From positions 113,631 through 177,630 of the forward strand of contig NZ_JAOARI010000031.1 of NCBI RefSeq assembly GCF_025210605.1: 64,000 bases of DNA, written 5' to 3'. This document shows positions 18,616 to 27,456 of this stretch, one piece after another. Made by a program: the position numbers and the translations under genes. Positions within the stretch are counted from its first letter, which is position 1. Every line of letters starts with the position of its first letter. The stretch is from Halodesulfovibrio sp. GTDB taxonomy: Bacteria > Desulfobacterota > Desulfovibrionia > Desulfovibrionales > Desulfovibrionaceae. Under the pieces are notes generated by a model that did no database searches, was not told the DNA's origin, and was given only the letters and a program-made list of their open reading frames with translations.

Positions 18616-21606
18616 ATGGCACTTTCTGATTTCTGTCACCGGATTACGGCTGAAAATAAATTTACAGTGTACCACGATCTTATGCGTGAAAAAGTGAAGC
18701 ATATCCTTCTCGTTTCTTCACCGTATGACGCTTGGGTTATGGAAGAAGACTGTAATCTTTCTGAACGCCTCGCCACTGAATACCGTGGATTGAATTTAAG
18801 CTCACCACCACGCCTCACATGGATTTCCACACCGGAAGAAATTCCTGCTGCGCTGGAAAAACGCCCTGCTGAAATGGTTATTCTTATGTCAGGGCTTGCA
18901 GAGCCGGAACTTATCAATTTGAAGCAACGCATTGATGCGTTTGTTCCTGATCTGCCTGTTGTTGTTTTAACGCACAGGGAAGTAAAAGAAAGCAGCAGGT
19001 TGAAGCGTAAAGACTTAGATCATTGTTTCTTATGGTCGGGCGATGCAGAGTTGTTGCTGGCGATTGTTAAGTTGACCGAAGACAAAATGAACCTCGCCCA
19101 TGACACCCTTGAGGCAGGAATCCGCAATATTATTCTTGTAGAAGATTCCCCGAGTTATATTTCATCGTTTTTGCCGATTTTATATCGGGCACTGGTGCAA
19201 CAGGCTCAATCCGTTATTCAAGAGGGACTTAATCAGGAGCACCGTTTGCTTGTAATGCGTGCACGCCCCAAAATATTGGTGGCAGAAACGTATGAAGAGG
19301 CTATGGAATACTTCCGCGCGTACGAGCAATACGTGCTCGGGGTAATCTCTGATGTGCGATACCCCCGAAACGGCATGGTAGACCCCGCAGCAGGTGTCAC
19401 CCTGCTTTCGCAAATAAAAAATGAGCGGAAAGATATTCCATTATTGCTTGCGAGCAGCGAGTCTGTGAACAAGTGGTATGCACAAGAAATCCCATGTGAA
19501 TTTATCGATAAGAATTCACCGCTATTGCTGGCTGAATTACATACGTTCGTCAGTGAACATCTGGGGTTCGGAGATTTTATATTTCGCAATAAAGACGGAA
19601 TGGAAATAGACCGTGCCCACACCATGTTTCAACTAAAGCAGAAACTCAATGAAGTTCCGGATGATATTTTCCTTGAGCATTGCTTGAATAATGATTTTTC
19701 TCGCTGGTTCTTTGCGCGTACCGAAACAGAACTTGCTTGCGTTATGCGTCCTCTCACACCAGAAGATTTCGAAAACAGTATAGAAGCGATGCGTGAATTT
19801 GTTATTGAACAGATTCATAACAGACTTCAGCAACGGCAGCGGGGGATTGTTGTGTCATTTAAAGAAAATGATTTCGACCCTCAAACTGATTTTCTCAAGA
19901 TCGGGGAAGGCTCTATTGGCGGTAAAGCGCGCAGTCTGGCGTTTATGTTCCGCTTAATCGGACAAAATACGTGGCTGAAGAAAAAATATCCTAAAATTAA
20001 TATTATCCCACCGAAAGTGCTCAGCATTGCCACAGAAGGGTTTGACAGCTTCTTACGACTTAATGATTTGGGCTACCTTGCAGATGAAGACTTCAAAGAC
20101 GAGGAAGTTGTTGACATCTGCTTGAAGGCAAAACTGCCTGACTGGCTTCAGCATAAGCTGCGTATCTTTCTTGAAAAGGTACATACGCCTCTTGCTGTAC
20201 GTTCATCCAGTTTATTGGAAGACGCACAATATCAAGCCTATGCAGGGTTATATTCAACGGTGATGTTGACCAATACACATCCCGATATTGAGGTTCGGTA
20301 TGCGGAGTTAGCTACGGCTGTAAAAAAAGTGTATGCATCTACTTTTTTCCAGTCTCCGAAGTCGTTTTCCCGAAGGGTGAAACTGCGCACCGATGAAGAA
20401 AAAATGGGAGTTATTATTCAAGAAGTTATCGGTAGACGCTTCGATGACTATTTTTATCCTGCAATCTCTGGTGTGGCACAGTCGAAGAACTTTTACCCAT
20501 TCGGTAGAATGAAAACTGATGACGGCATAGCCTCTATTGCAATGGGGCTGGGGAAGACTGTTATGGATGGCGGGCAAGCCTTCAGATTTTGCCCTAAATG
20601 TCCGTATGTGCAACCGCAGGCAGCAAACCTTCAGGAAACGCTTAAGAACTCACAGAGTACCTTTTACAGTCTTTATATGGGCGACCCTGAGCTTGCTCCT
20701 AAGGCTAAAGAGCAAGAGGGCGCTCTTGTGCAGCGAAGAATTTACAATGCAGAGCCTGACGGTCCTATCTCGTACCTAGCAAGCAGTTACCTCCCGCAGG
20801 AGGGGATTATTCGGGATACTGCATCCATTCCGGGAAGTTCGAAAGTATTACTGTTTGCTCAAGTTATTAAGCATGGGCTGTTTCCGCTTCCTGAATTACT
20901 CAACGACGTGCTCACCATGGCAGAGGAAGCCATGGGTGGTCCTGTTGAGCTGGAATTTTGTGTAAATATGGATATGGACGGCTCCAATGCAGAGTTTGCG
21001 CTGTTGCAGCTGCGTCCGATGAGTTCGCTTTCCGGTTCTTCTGTTGTCACGATTACGGAACAGGAGCGGGCAGCAGCGTTCTGTGCATCAAAGCATGCCT
21101 TAGGGAATGCAGAAAGTAATGATGTGTATGAGGTGCTGTTCATCCATCCTGATGATTTTGACATCGCACGGACTATGGATATCAAACAGGAGATTTTAGA
21201 GCTCAACCGCACAATGCTTCAGGAAAACCGTAAATACATTCTGATAGGTCCCGGACGCTGGGGAACATCTGACCGTTGGCTTGGTGTGCCTGTTATTTGG
21301 AGCGATATATCGGGTGTGTCAGCTATTGTGGAGACATTTACTGAAAACTTGCGGGTTGAGCCGTCGCAAGGCTCGCATTTTTTTCATTGCATAACAACGT
21401 TAGGCATTAATTACGTGATGGTTACCAATTCCAGTGAAGAATTTATTCATTGGGAATGGCTCAAAACTGTGCCCGTGTATGCAAAAGGAGAATTTGTAAC
21501 ACATCTTCGTTTTGAATCTCCGATTACACTCAAGGTAGATGGTCGTTCCGCAGATTGCGTTATGTTACGCCCAGAAGGCTATGCGCCTGATGTACCGATT
21601 ATCTAG
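18616..21606 (+). CDS. PEP/pyruvate-binding (PPDK-N) protein with receiver-like N-terminal domains
   Basis: A 997-aa protein. The N-terminal third looks like two response-regulator-like folds; the second (from about residue 170) has VEDSP, an aspartate in ISDVRYP, SS and a late DKNS lysine. From about residue 430 comes the ATP-grasp domain of PEP synthase/pyruvate phosphate dikinase: KIGEGSIGGKARSLAFM, VRSSSLLEDAQYQAYAGLYSTVML, and an LQLRPM motif near 820. The phosphohistidine swivel domain and the C-terminal PEP/pyruvate barrel are absent, so it is not a full PEP synthase. It may be a regulated phosphotransferase of the type found in Desulfovibrio and Geobacter. Start at ATG 18616, after GAGCGGGG. 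The next genes on the strand are a membrane protein and universal stress proteins. Confidence 0.75.
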   Translation: MALSDFCHRITAENKFTVYHDLMREKVKHILLVSSPYDAWVMEEDCNLSERLATEYRGLNLSSPPRLTWISTPEEIPAALEKRPAEMVILMSGLAEPELINLKQRIDAFVPDLPVVVLTHREVKESSRLKRKDLDHCFLWSGDAELLLAIVKLTEDKMNLAHDTLEAGIRNIILVEDSPSYISSFLPILYRALVQQAQSVIQEGLNQEHRLLVMRARPKILVAETYEEAMEYFRAYEQYVLGVISDVRYPRNGMVDPAAGVTLLSQIKNERKDIPLLLASSESVNKWYAQEIPCEFIDKNSPLLLAELHTFVSEHLGFGDFIFRNKDGMEIDRAHTMFQLKQKLNEVPDDIFLEHCLNNDFSRWFFARTETELACVMRPLTPEDFENSIEAMREFVIEQIHNRLQQRQRGIVVSFKENDFDPQTDFLKIGEGSIGGKARSLAFMFRLIGQNTWLKKKYPKINIIPPKVLSIATEGFDSFLRLNDLGYLADEDFKDEEVVDICLKAKLPDWLQHKLRIFLEKVHTPLAVRSSSLLEDAQYQAYAGLYSTVMLTNTHPDIEVRYAELATAVKKVYASTFFQSPKSFSRRVKLRTDEEKMGVIIQEVIGRRFDDYFYPAISGVAQSKNFYPFGRMKTDDGIASIAMGLGKTVMDGGQAFRFCPKCPYVQPQAANLQETLKNSQSTFYSLYMGDPELAPKAKEQEGALVQRRIYNAEPDGPISYLASSYLPQEGIIRDTASIPGSSKVLLFAQVIKHGLFPLPELLNDVLTMAEEAMGGPVELEFCVNMDMDGSNAEFALLQLRPMSSLSGSSVVTITEQERAAAFCASKHALGNAESNDVYEVLFIHPDDFDIARTMDIKQEILELNRTMLQENRKYILIGPGRWGTSDRWLGVPVIWSDISGVSAIVETFTENLRVEPSQGSHFFHCITTLGINYVMVTNSSEEFIHWEWLKTVPVYAKGEFVTHLRFESPITLKVDGRSADCVMLRPEGYAPDVPII

Positions 21607-21677
21607 AAGGAACAGCCCTTGCGGGTAGATTCAGGACGATTGACGGCACTCTTGCTTTTTGAAAGAGTGCCTGATTC

Positions 21678-22124
21678 ATGACAGAATTATTTTCGCCAGA
21701 GTTGGGGTATCCTGCCCTTTTCTTTCTCAGCTTTCTTGCTGCTACAGTTCTTCCGCTTGGTTCTGAGTGGTTACTTGTTGCTATGGTAGCCGGTTCGTAT
21801 GAACCTGCGTCTACAGTGCTTGTCGCAACTGCCGGAAATACGCTAGGAGCGTGCTCGACATATGCTATCGGGATATGGGGCGGTGCGTATCTTATCAAAC
21901 GTATCTTGCGGATTGATGAAAATTCACAAAAAAAAGCAGAACGCTTTTACTCGAAGTGGGGACAATGGTCGTTGCTGTTTGCATGGCTGCCTGTTGTCGG
22001 TGACCCGCTGTGCCTTGTTGGTGGCATTGCCCGCGTTCGCTTTTCCTTTTTTTTGCTGCTGGTCGTTATTGGAAAGTTCTTTCGCTATGCGTTACTTGCA
22101 TGGGGCACACTACAGGCAGTGTAA
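21678..22124 (+). CDS. YqaA/DedA-like small inner-membrane protein
   Basis: A 148-aa membrane protein with about four hydrophobic segments and the motif ATAGNTLGACSTYAIGIWGG plus WLPVVGDPLCLVGGIARV, which are typical of the YqaA branch of the SNARE-associated/DedA (VTT) superfamily. Related proteins help move lipids across membranes; a specific role here is not shown. It lies 71 bases after the PEP-synthase-like gene and could be co-transcribed. Confidence 0.8.
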   Translation: MTELFSPELGYPALFFLSFLAATVLPLGSEWLLVAMVAGSYEPASTVLVATAGNTLGACSTYAIGIWGGAYLIKRILRIDENSQKKAERFYSKWGQWSLLFAWLPVVGDPLCLVGGIARVRFSFFLLLVVIGKFFRYALLAWGTLQAV

Positions 22125-22302
22125 TGTCGCATTGCTCCATCCCTCTTTGCTTTATTATTCTTTTTGCCAACACCTTATAAAATCGCTTTAGTTAGCTACT
22201 ATCAACTGTGCATGCGCATGTCCTATGGTAGAATGACTTCCTGAAACAGGATAGTTCAACTAACCATTTTTGTGGGAATATATTTCTACGCCGGAGGAAG
22301 GT

Positions 22303-22743
22303 ATGCGGACAATAAAGCACATACTCGTAGCTGTTGATCTTATGGAAGACAGTTCTTTTGTGGCAGTGTATGCAAAGCTTTTTGCAGAAAAATTTGGTGC
22401 CAGAATAACACTGGTGTACGCCACTCCCCCTTTAAGCCAGTACTTTGGCTTGTACTTACCGCAGGATACCATTGCCAAGTTTCATGAAGACACTGAAACC
22501 AGTGCTACACGGGAACTTGATGAATTCGCTAAAAAATATTTCCCAGATATGGATGTTGTGCAGCGATTGGCAAATGGATTGCCACAGGATGTGATTCTCG
22601 GGGTCGCCAAAGAAGGGCATACTGATCTCATCATTATGGGTACACACACCCGTAAAGGCATGGATCGCATTATGTTTGGTTCCGTAGCCAACAGCGTTGT
22701 AAAGCAGGCAGATATTCCTGTTCTTACTGTCAGACCGGACTAG
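22303..22743 (+). CDS. Universal stress protein (UspA family)
   Basis: A 146-aa single-domain USP. It starts MRTIKHILVAVDLMEDS and ends with the ATP-binding-type motif MGTHTRKGMDRIMFGSVANSVVKQADIPVLTVRP (G-2x-G-9x-G-S/T pattern), so it probably binds ATP. ATG 22303 follows GGAGGAAG. A close paralogue is encoded 230 bases downstream. Confidence 0.92.
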   Translation: MRTIKHILVAVDLMEDSSFVAVYAKLFAEKFGARITLVYATPPLSQYFGLYLPQDTIAKFHEDTETSATRELDEFAKKYFPDMDVVQRLANGLPQDVILGVAKEGHTDLIIMGTHTRKGMDRIMFGSVANSVVKQADIPVLTVRPD

Positions 22744-22841
22744 TACGGCTCCCTCTTTCTTAACAATCGTTTTGTCGGCATGTGTAGTTGCCTGAATGTA
22801 AAAAGTTTTGCTTTTTACTGTTTTCTGGTTGCATAAAAGAA

Positions 22842-22867
22842 TTTTTTAGTATTAATTACTATTAAAG
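22842..22867 (+). promoter_or_regulatory. Upstream element shared with cydA (copy 1)
   Basis: TTTTTTAGTATTAATTACTA followed by TTAAAG, about 105-130 bases before the second usp gene. Nearly the same sequence recurs at 24081-24104 upstream of cydA, in the same orientation. The core AGTATTRATTACYATTA is partly palindromic, so a transcription-factor site is plausible. Confidence 0.4.
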
Positions 22868-22969
22868 CCTTTAGAAAGTGGTATCCACAGAGTTAGATAC
22901 GACGCTTTCTAAACATGCAACGTGCTGACATTGAACTACCCCTGATTGCAAACATTTTGGGAGGTCATT

Positions 22970-23422
22970 ATGCGTACTCTTAACAATATTCTTGTTCCTG
23001 TTGATGTTATGGAACCAAGCGGATTTTTTATTGAATATGCAAAAATGATGGCGGAGAAATTTGGATCAAAGATTACACTGCTGTATGCAAGACCGCCTCT
23101 AGACCGCTTTTATGATGTGTACCTTACTGATGACGTTGTAGCTAAACTGAAATCAGACGCTAAGGAACGTGCGCTCGTAGAACTCAATGAAATTGCCGAG
23201 CGTCAACTTCAAGGCATTGATGTCTCCATTAAAATTCGCCGTGGTCAGCCACAGGATATGATTCTCGAAATGACCGAAAAAGGTGACTATGACATGGTCA
23301 TAATGGGAACACATTGCCGCCGTGGAGTAGAGCGCGTGTTATTCGGCTCTGTTGCCAGCAGGGTTGTGCGGCATTCAACATTGCCTGTTCTGACAATTCA
23401 TCCTGACGAATGCAAACGCTAG
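22970..23422 (+). CDS. Universal stress protein (UspA family), second copy
   Basis: A 150-aa USP paralogue of the upstream gene: MRTLNNILVPVDVMEPSGF and MGTHCRRGVERVLFGSVASRVVRHSTLPVLTIHP, with the ATP-binding G-2x-G-9x-G-S pattern. ATG 22970 follows TGGGAGG. It has its own upstream region containing an element also found before cydA, hinting that it answers to the same oxygen or redox signal. Confidence 0.92.
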   Translation: MRTLNNILVPVDVMEPSGFFIEYAKMMAEKFGSKITLLYARPPLDRFYDVYLTDDVVAKLKSDAKERALVELNEIAERQLQGIDVSIKIRRGQPQDMILEMTEKGDYDMVIMGTHCRRGVERVLFGSVASRVVRHSTLPVLTIHPDECKR

Positions 23423-23654
23423 TATCTCTTCTAGAGAAAGCTGCATTTTTTACTGATACAAATGGTAAACACCATAGAAACGCACATGAGTGATGGTGGC
23501 GTATGGTGAAATGCACATATTTTGTTTCTGTACTATGAATATATCACTGTACAGTATTGCAAAGCACTATTCATTATGTAGTAACTACATAGTCCGTCTG
23601 GCATCTTAACCATAGATGGAGTATTCCATTGTATCCACTTCACGTACAAAAGGG

Positions 23655-23693
23655 AAAGTCTCTGCCTGTGTCAGCATACTGGCAGGGACTTTT
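23655..23693 (+). terminator. Terminator downstream of the second usp gene
   Basis: Stem AAAGTCTCTGCCTGT / ACTGGCAGGGACTTTT with an 8-base loop and a T-run, about 230 bases beyond the usp stop. Confidence 0.7.
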
Positions 23694-23736
23694 CTATTGC
23701 TTCTTGCTCAATTGATTCTTTTTACCTATTAGTATT

Positions 23737-23760
23737 ATACGATAAAAATATTTATCGTAT
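23737..23760. promoter_or_regulatory. Perfect 10-bp inverted repeat, operator candidate
   Basis: ATACGATAAA - AATA - TTTATCGTAT. Arms are perfect, the spacing is 4 bases and no T-run follows, so a dimeric repressor site is more likely than a terminator. It lies about 460 bases upstream of cydA in a gene-free stretch (23423-24217). Confidence 0.45.
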
Positions 23761-24080
23761 GAGTAGAAGCACTCTATTCTGTGCGATACATTTCGCGCGT
23801 GAGTAATGGATGCATCAGTACTTTGCAGCTACACTGTCGCTACTATGCAACATGGCATAGCGGTTTCGATTCTGGCTAGTATTGGAATCTGGTAATGTAA
23901 CCCTTTCCATAAAAGCCTGACTCACTGCTATACCATTCATTGGGCATAATTTTTACAAAACCTACAAAAATAAACGTATCATGTTTTTTTTGTTATCTAA
24001 TTTTATAATTAAATGGTAAATTGGAGGAGCAATTAATTCTTTTTATTCACAGAAAATGATTTTGTAGTTGCAAAAAACTC

Positions 24081-24104
24081 TTTTTTAGTATTGATTACCA
24101 TTAC
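24081..24104 (+). promoter_or_regulatory. Upstream element shared with usp gene (copy 2)
   Basis: TTTTTTAGTATTGATTACCA followed by TTAC, 114-137 bases before cydA. It matches copy 1 at 22842 at about 20 of 23 positions; both are also preceded by a TTGCA-A-AAA stretch. Confidence 0.4.
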
Positions 24105-24217
24105 TGAGTGAGTGGCAGGATAATCGTGTGTGTCCTGCTAAAAATATTCAACAATTTTTGCGAAACCTTGGCGTCCGCTGCCTGCTCGACAGGGCGCAAG
24201 CCGAAGGGGGTTAATGT

Positions 24218-25516
24218 ATGGACGTAGTAATGCTGTCCAGAATTCAGTTTGCAGTAACTGTTTTCTTCCACTTTATTTTCGTACCATTAACGCTTGGACT
24301 TTCTGTACTGCTCGCCATCATGGAAACTATGTATGTGCGTACTGGTAATGAAATGTACAAGCGCATGGTTAAATTCTGGGGTAAACTTTTTATCATCAAC
24401 TTCACCCTCGGTGTTGTTACTGGTATTACTCTCGAATTTCAGTTCGGCACTAACTGGTCACGCTACTCAGAGTACGTAGGTGACATTTTCGGCTCCTTGC
24501 TTGCTATTGAAGCAAGTACCTCCTTCTTCCTTGAATCCACCTTTATTGCTGTGTGGTACTTTGGTTGGAAGAAAGTATCCAAAAAAGTTCATTTGATGTG
24601 TATCTGGCTAGTTGCACTAGCTTCCAACATGTCTGCGTTCTGGATTATCATGGCGAACGCGTTCATGCAGAATCCACTCGGCTACAAAATGGTTGATGGA
24701 AAACCGCAGCTTAACGACTTCTTCGCAGTTATTACAAACCCGTATGGAATCGGTGAATTTTTCCATACCGTTTCCTCATCATGGATGGTTGGCGGTATCT
24801 TCGTACTCGGCATTTCTGCTTGGCACATAGTACGTAAGAATGAAATGGAATTGTTCAAAAGCTCATTCAAAATTGCTTCTGTATTCTTCTTGATTTTCTC
24901 TCTTACTACAGCAGCAGCCGGTCACCATCAGGGACAGATCGCCGCAAAATACCAGCCTGCAAAACTTGCTGCTATGGAATCCCACTGGGAAACTGGTACA
25001 AACGTACCTATGTACCTTCTTACATGGCCTAACGCTGAGAACACAGGAAATGCTATTCAAGCCCTGCCTATTCCGGGTGCTCTGTCTATTCTCGCATACA
25101 ACAATCCAAATGCAGAAGTTATAGGATTGAATGATATCCCAGAAGAAGATCGACCGCCTGTAATGCCTACATTCATAAGCTTCCGCCTGATGGTAGGACT
25201 TGGCTCTTTCTTCCCGCTTCTTGGTATCGCTTTGTTTGTATGGCGCAAGAAAATTGAAGAAAAAACATTCGTGCTTAAGGTTCTTCCTTGGCTTATCCCG
25301 CTTCCGTACATCGCAATTATGCTTGGATGGACAGTAACAGAAGTAGGGCGTCAGCCTTGGATTGTATATAACCTTCTCCGAACTTCAGATGCGGCTTCGC
25401 CGATTGAAGCCTCCATGGTTGTCTGGTCTATTGTTGCCTTTACTGTGATTTACACTTTCCTTGGTCTGCTGGATATCTACCTGCTAAGGAAGTACGCAAT
25501 GAAAGGCCCTAAATAG
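24218..25516 (+). CDS. cydA: Cytochrome bd ubiquinol/menaquinol oxidase subunit I
   Basis: A 432-aa membrane subunit that carries the haems and quinol site of cytochrome bd oxidase. Visible: RIQFAVTVFFHFIFVPLTLG (haem ligand His in the first helix), EFQFGTNWSRYSEYVGDIFG, and TEVGRQPWIVYN, the GRQPW variant of the GREPW motif. The Q-loop is short, as in most bd oxidases outside the enteric long-loop type. In sulfate reducers it removes oxygen. It heads cydAB; the subunit II gene begins 43 bases later. Confidence 0.95.
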   Translation: MDVVMLSRIQFAVTVFFHFIFVPLTLGLSVLLAIMETMYVRTGNEMYKRMVKFWGKLFIINFTLGVVTGITLEFQFGTNWSRYSEYVGDIFGSLLAIEASTSFFLESTFIAVWYFGWKKVSKKVHLMCIWLVALASNMSAFWIIMANAFMQNPLGYKMVDGKPQLNDFFAVITNPYGIGEFFHTVSSSWMVGGIFVLGISAWHIVRKNEMELFKSSFKIASVFFLIFSLTTAAAGHHQGQIAAKYQPAKLAAMESHWETGTNVPMYLLTWPNAENTGNAIQALPIPGALSILAYNNPNAEVIGLNDIPEEDRPPVMPTFISFRLMVGLGSFFPLLGIALFVWRKKIEEKTFVLKVLPWLIPLPYIAIMLGWTVTEVGRQPWIVYNLLRTSDAASPIEASMVVWSIVAFTVIYTFLGLLDIYLLRKYAMKGPK

Positions 25517-25559
25517 ATCGGCAGGACAAATCCTAAGCAATCAATAGAGAGGTTTTTAT

Positions 25560-26588
25560 ATGACTCTTGAACTCATTTGGTTTTTATTGTGGGGAGTCCT
25601 CTGGAGTGTCTACTTTGTGTTAGACGGCTTCGATCTCGGGCTCGGTACTATCTTCCCGTTTTTTGCAAAGAATGAGCGCGAAAAGCGCGTTCTCTACAAT
25701 ACAGTAGCACCTTTCTGGGATGGCAACGAAGTATGGCTGATTGCAGCTGGCGGTATTACCTTTGCGGCATTCCCGAAAGCATACGCAATCATGTTCAGTG
25801 CATTGTACGCACCGCTTCTCATTATTCTGTTTGCACTCATCATGCGTGCGGCAAGCTTTGAATTCCGCAACAAAGTGGATTCTGACGGCTGGCGCAGAAT
25901 GTGGGATGTATTCCAGTTCCTTGGTAACTTTATTCCAGCACTGCTTTTCGGTGTGGCATTTGCTAATATCTTTCAGGGAATCCCGTTTGATGCAGACGGC
26001 GTATACTACGGCAGCATCATCAAGTTGCTCAACGTCTATGGCATCATAGGTGGCGTGTTCTTTGTAATTAACTTTGCAATGCACGGTGCAATGTGGTTGT
26101 CTATGAAATCCGAAGGTGAGATTCATGACCGCGCTATTCTGTATGCAAAAAGACTCTGGCCAGTTACCGTAATTCTGGCAGTTGCTTTCCTCGCAGCTAC
26201 CGGCATTTACACAGACTTGTTTGCTAATTACCAGAAGAACGGCGTATTGCTTGCAGTTCCTGCAATTGGTGTAACTGCTCTGCTCATGGTTAGAATCTTC
26301 CTCGCAGGCGGACGCAATCATCTTGCTTGGATCAGCAACGCTATCTCTATCTTCTTTGTCATCATGTTTGGTGTGATAGGCATGTTCCCAAAACTTTTGC
26401 CTTCCAACCTTGATCCGGCAGCATCAGTTACTGTGTACAACGGTGCTTCCAGTACTCTCACTCTGCAAATTATGCTTGGTGTGGTAGTGGTAATTATCCC
26501 GATTGTACTTCTCTACCAGCTGTGGGCTGTAAAGCTCATGCTGCACGTCGTAGACGACGAAGTGCTCGATTCTGACGAGTCCTACTAA
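25560..26588 (+). CDS. cydB: Cytochrome bd oxidase subunit II
   Basis: A 342-aa membrane partner of CydA: LIWFLLWGVLWSVYFVLDGFDLGLG at the N-terminus and WDGNEVWLIAAGGITFAAFP are the standard CydB blocks. About eight hydrophobic helices. AGAGAGG precedes ATG. No cydX-like small ORF follows; a strong terminator ends the operon directly. Confidence 0.95.
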   Translation: MTLELIWFLLWGVLWSVYFVLDGFDLGLGTIFPFFAKNEREKRVLYNTVAPFWDGNEVWLIAAGGITFAAFPKAYAIMFSALYAPLLIILFALIMRAASFEFRNKVDSDGWRRMWDVFQFLGNFIPALLFGVAFANIFQGIPFDADGVYYGSIIKLLNVYGIIGGVFFVINFAMHGAMWLSMKSEGEIHDRAILYAKRLWPVTVILAVAFLAATGIYTDLFANYQKNGVLLAVPAIGVTALLMVRIFLAGGRNHLAWISNAISIFFVIMFGVIGMFPKLLPSNLDPAASVTVYNGASSTLTLQIMLGVVVVIIPIVLLYQLWAVKLMLHVVDDEVLDSDESY

Positions 26589-26592
26589 AACG

Positions 26593-26625
26593 AAAGCTGC
26601 TCCTCATATGAGGGGCAGCTTTTTT
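26593..26625 (+). terminator. Terminator after cydAB
   Basis: AAAGCTGCTCCT / AGGGGCAGCTTTTTT hairpin 5 bases after the cydB stop codon. Confidence 0.9.
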
Positions 26626-26716
26626 ATTGAAATTTATGACAAGTCGTATCACGTAAGCCGAGATGTATCAGAAAAAATGTGCTTATCTCGCAGGTAAAAG
26701 TCTTTGGAGATTTTTA

Positions 26717-26785
26717 AAAACTTTTCTTTGAGAAAGGTTTTGAAAGCTTGCGGCAGCGCCTTCGGAGACAGCAGCCTTGGCTGTC
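26717..26785. other. Two adjacent hairpins in non-coding DNA, possible dispersed repeat
   Basis: First hairpin 26717-26741 (AAAACTTTTCT, TTG loop, AGAAAGGTTTT), then 26767-26785 (GACAGC...GCTGTC with an internal AGCC-TT-GGCT). The linking text GCTTGCGGCAGCGCCTTCGG is GC-richer than its surroundings. I recall similar elements in Desulfovibrio intergenic DNA but could not verify it. Confidence 0.3.
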
Positions 26786-26841
26786 TGCAAAGACTGACAA
26801 AATGAGATCTTATTCCAGAAATATGGTCACAGCCTGTGAGG

Positions 26842-27306
26842 TTACGACTTTGACTTTTTTTCACCATCGTACATGGCGACATATTTTTTATAGCAGCGTG
26901 TGACTGGTGAATCTGGATCAAGAATGTGTTCCAAGTTGCCTAAATCTTTTGGACGAGGTGGGATTTTAGGGCGTGCCTGTTCAAACGTTGGCATAGTCAT
27001 ATTGTCCAAAGACTCTCGTCCCTGCATCAATTCAACCTGCACGGTATCAAACATATCTTTGCCAAGAAAAGCATTCACACGCTCAAGTATCTCATAGGTC
27101 TGGGCAGAAAGTTCATACTGCGCCATATTGTCTTCAGCGCCGATAATTATCGTACGATTTTTATGACCAAGCGGACGCCCAAGCTCTGCAAGCTCTTCTC
27201 CCATCACCATATCCCAGTTCTGCCAGAGTGGCACAAGCGGCATATTCCGGTCTCCGCCTTTTTCGTACAATAGCTTCGTCAGCATCTTACTTGCGCGATG
27301 TTCCAT
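26842..27306 (-). CDS. DUF721 (DciA-like) family protein
   Basis: A 154-aa cytosolic protein with the DUF721 pattern: an N-terminal helix, VPLWQNWDMVMGEELAELGRPLGHKNRTIIIGAEDNMAQYELSAQTYEILERVN. The family includes DciA, the loader of the replicative helicase in many bacteria, but most Deltaproteobacterial members are uncharacterised. Single gene; the C-terminus is Pro-rich (PKIPPRPKD) and basic at its end. Confidence 0.7.
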   Translation of the reverse strand: MEHRASKMLTKLLYEKGGDRNMPLVPLWQNWDMVMGEELAELGRPLGHKNRTIIIGAEDNMAQYELSAQTYEILERVNAFLGKDMFDTVQVELMQGRESLDNMTMPTFEQARPKIPPRPKDLGNLEHILDPDSPVTRCYKKYVAMYDGEKKSKS

Positions 27307-27456
27307 ATTTCCTCACAGCATCATCGTTACGTTTACCATGTCTTTTATCATTTTTCATAACTGCTACCAAGTTGTGCTTATCTGCTATAATAACAGTATC
27401 TTTTATGAAAAGAAGGCAGCAGCTTCTGTTTCTTGGCGGTTACAAAAAATTATGTG

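Noticed and set aside
25620..26321. 233-codon minus-strand frame opposite cydB
   Set aside because: Shadow of cydB; Cys-rich random composition.
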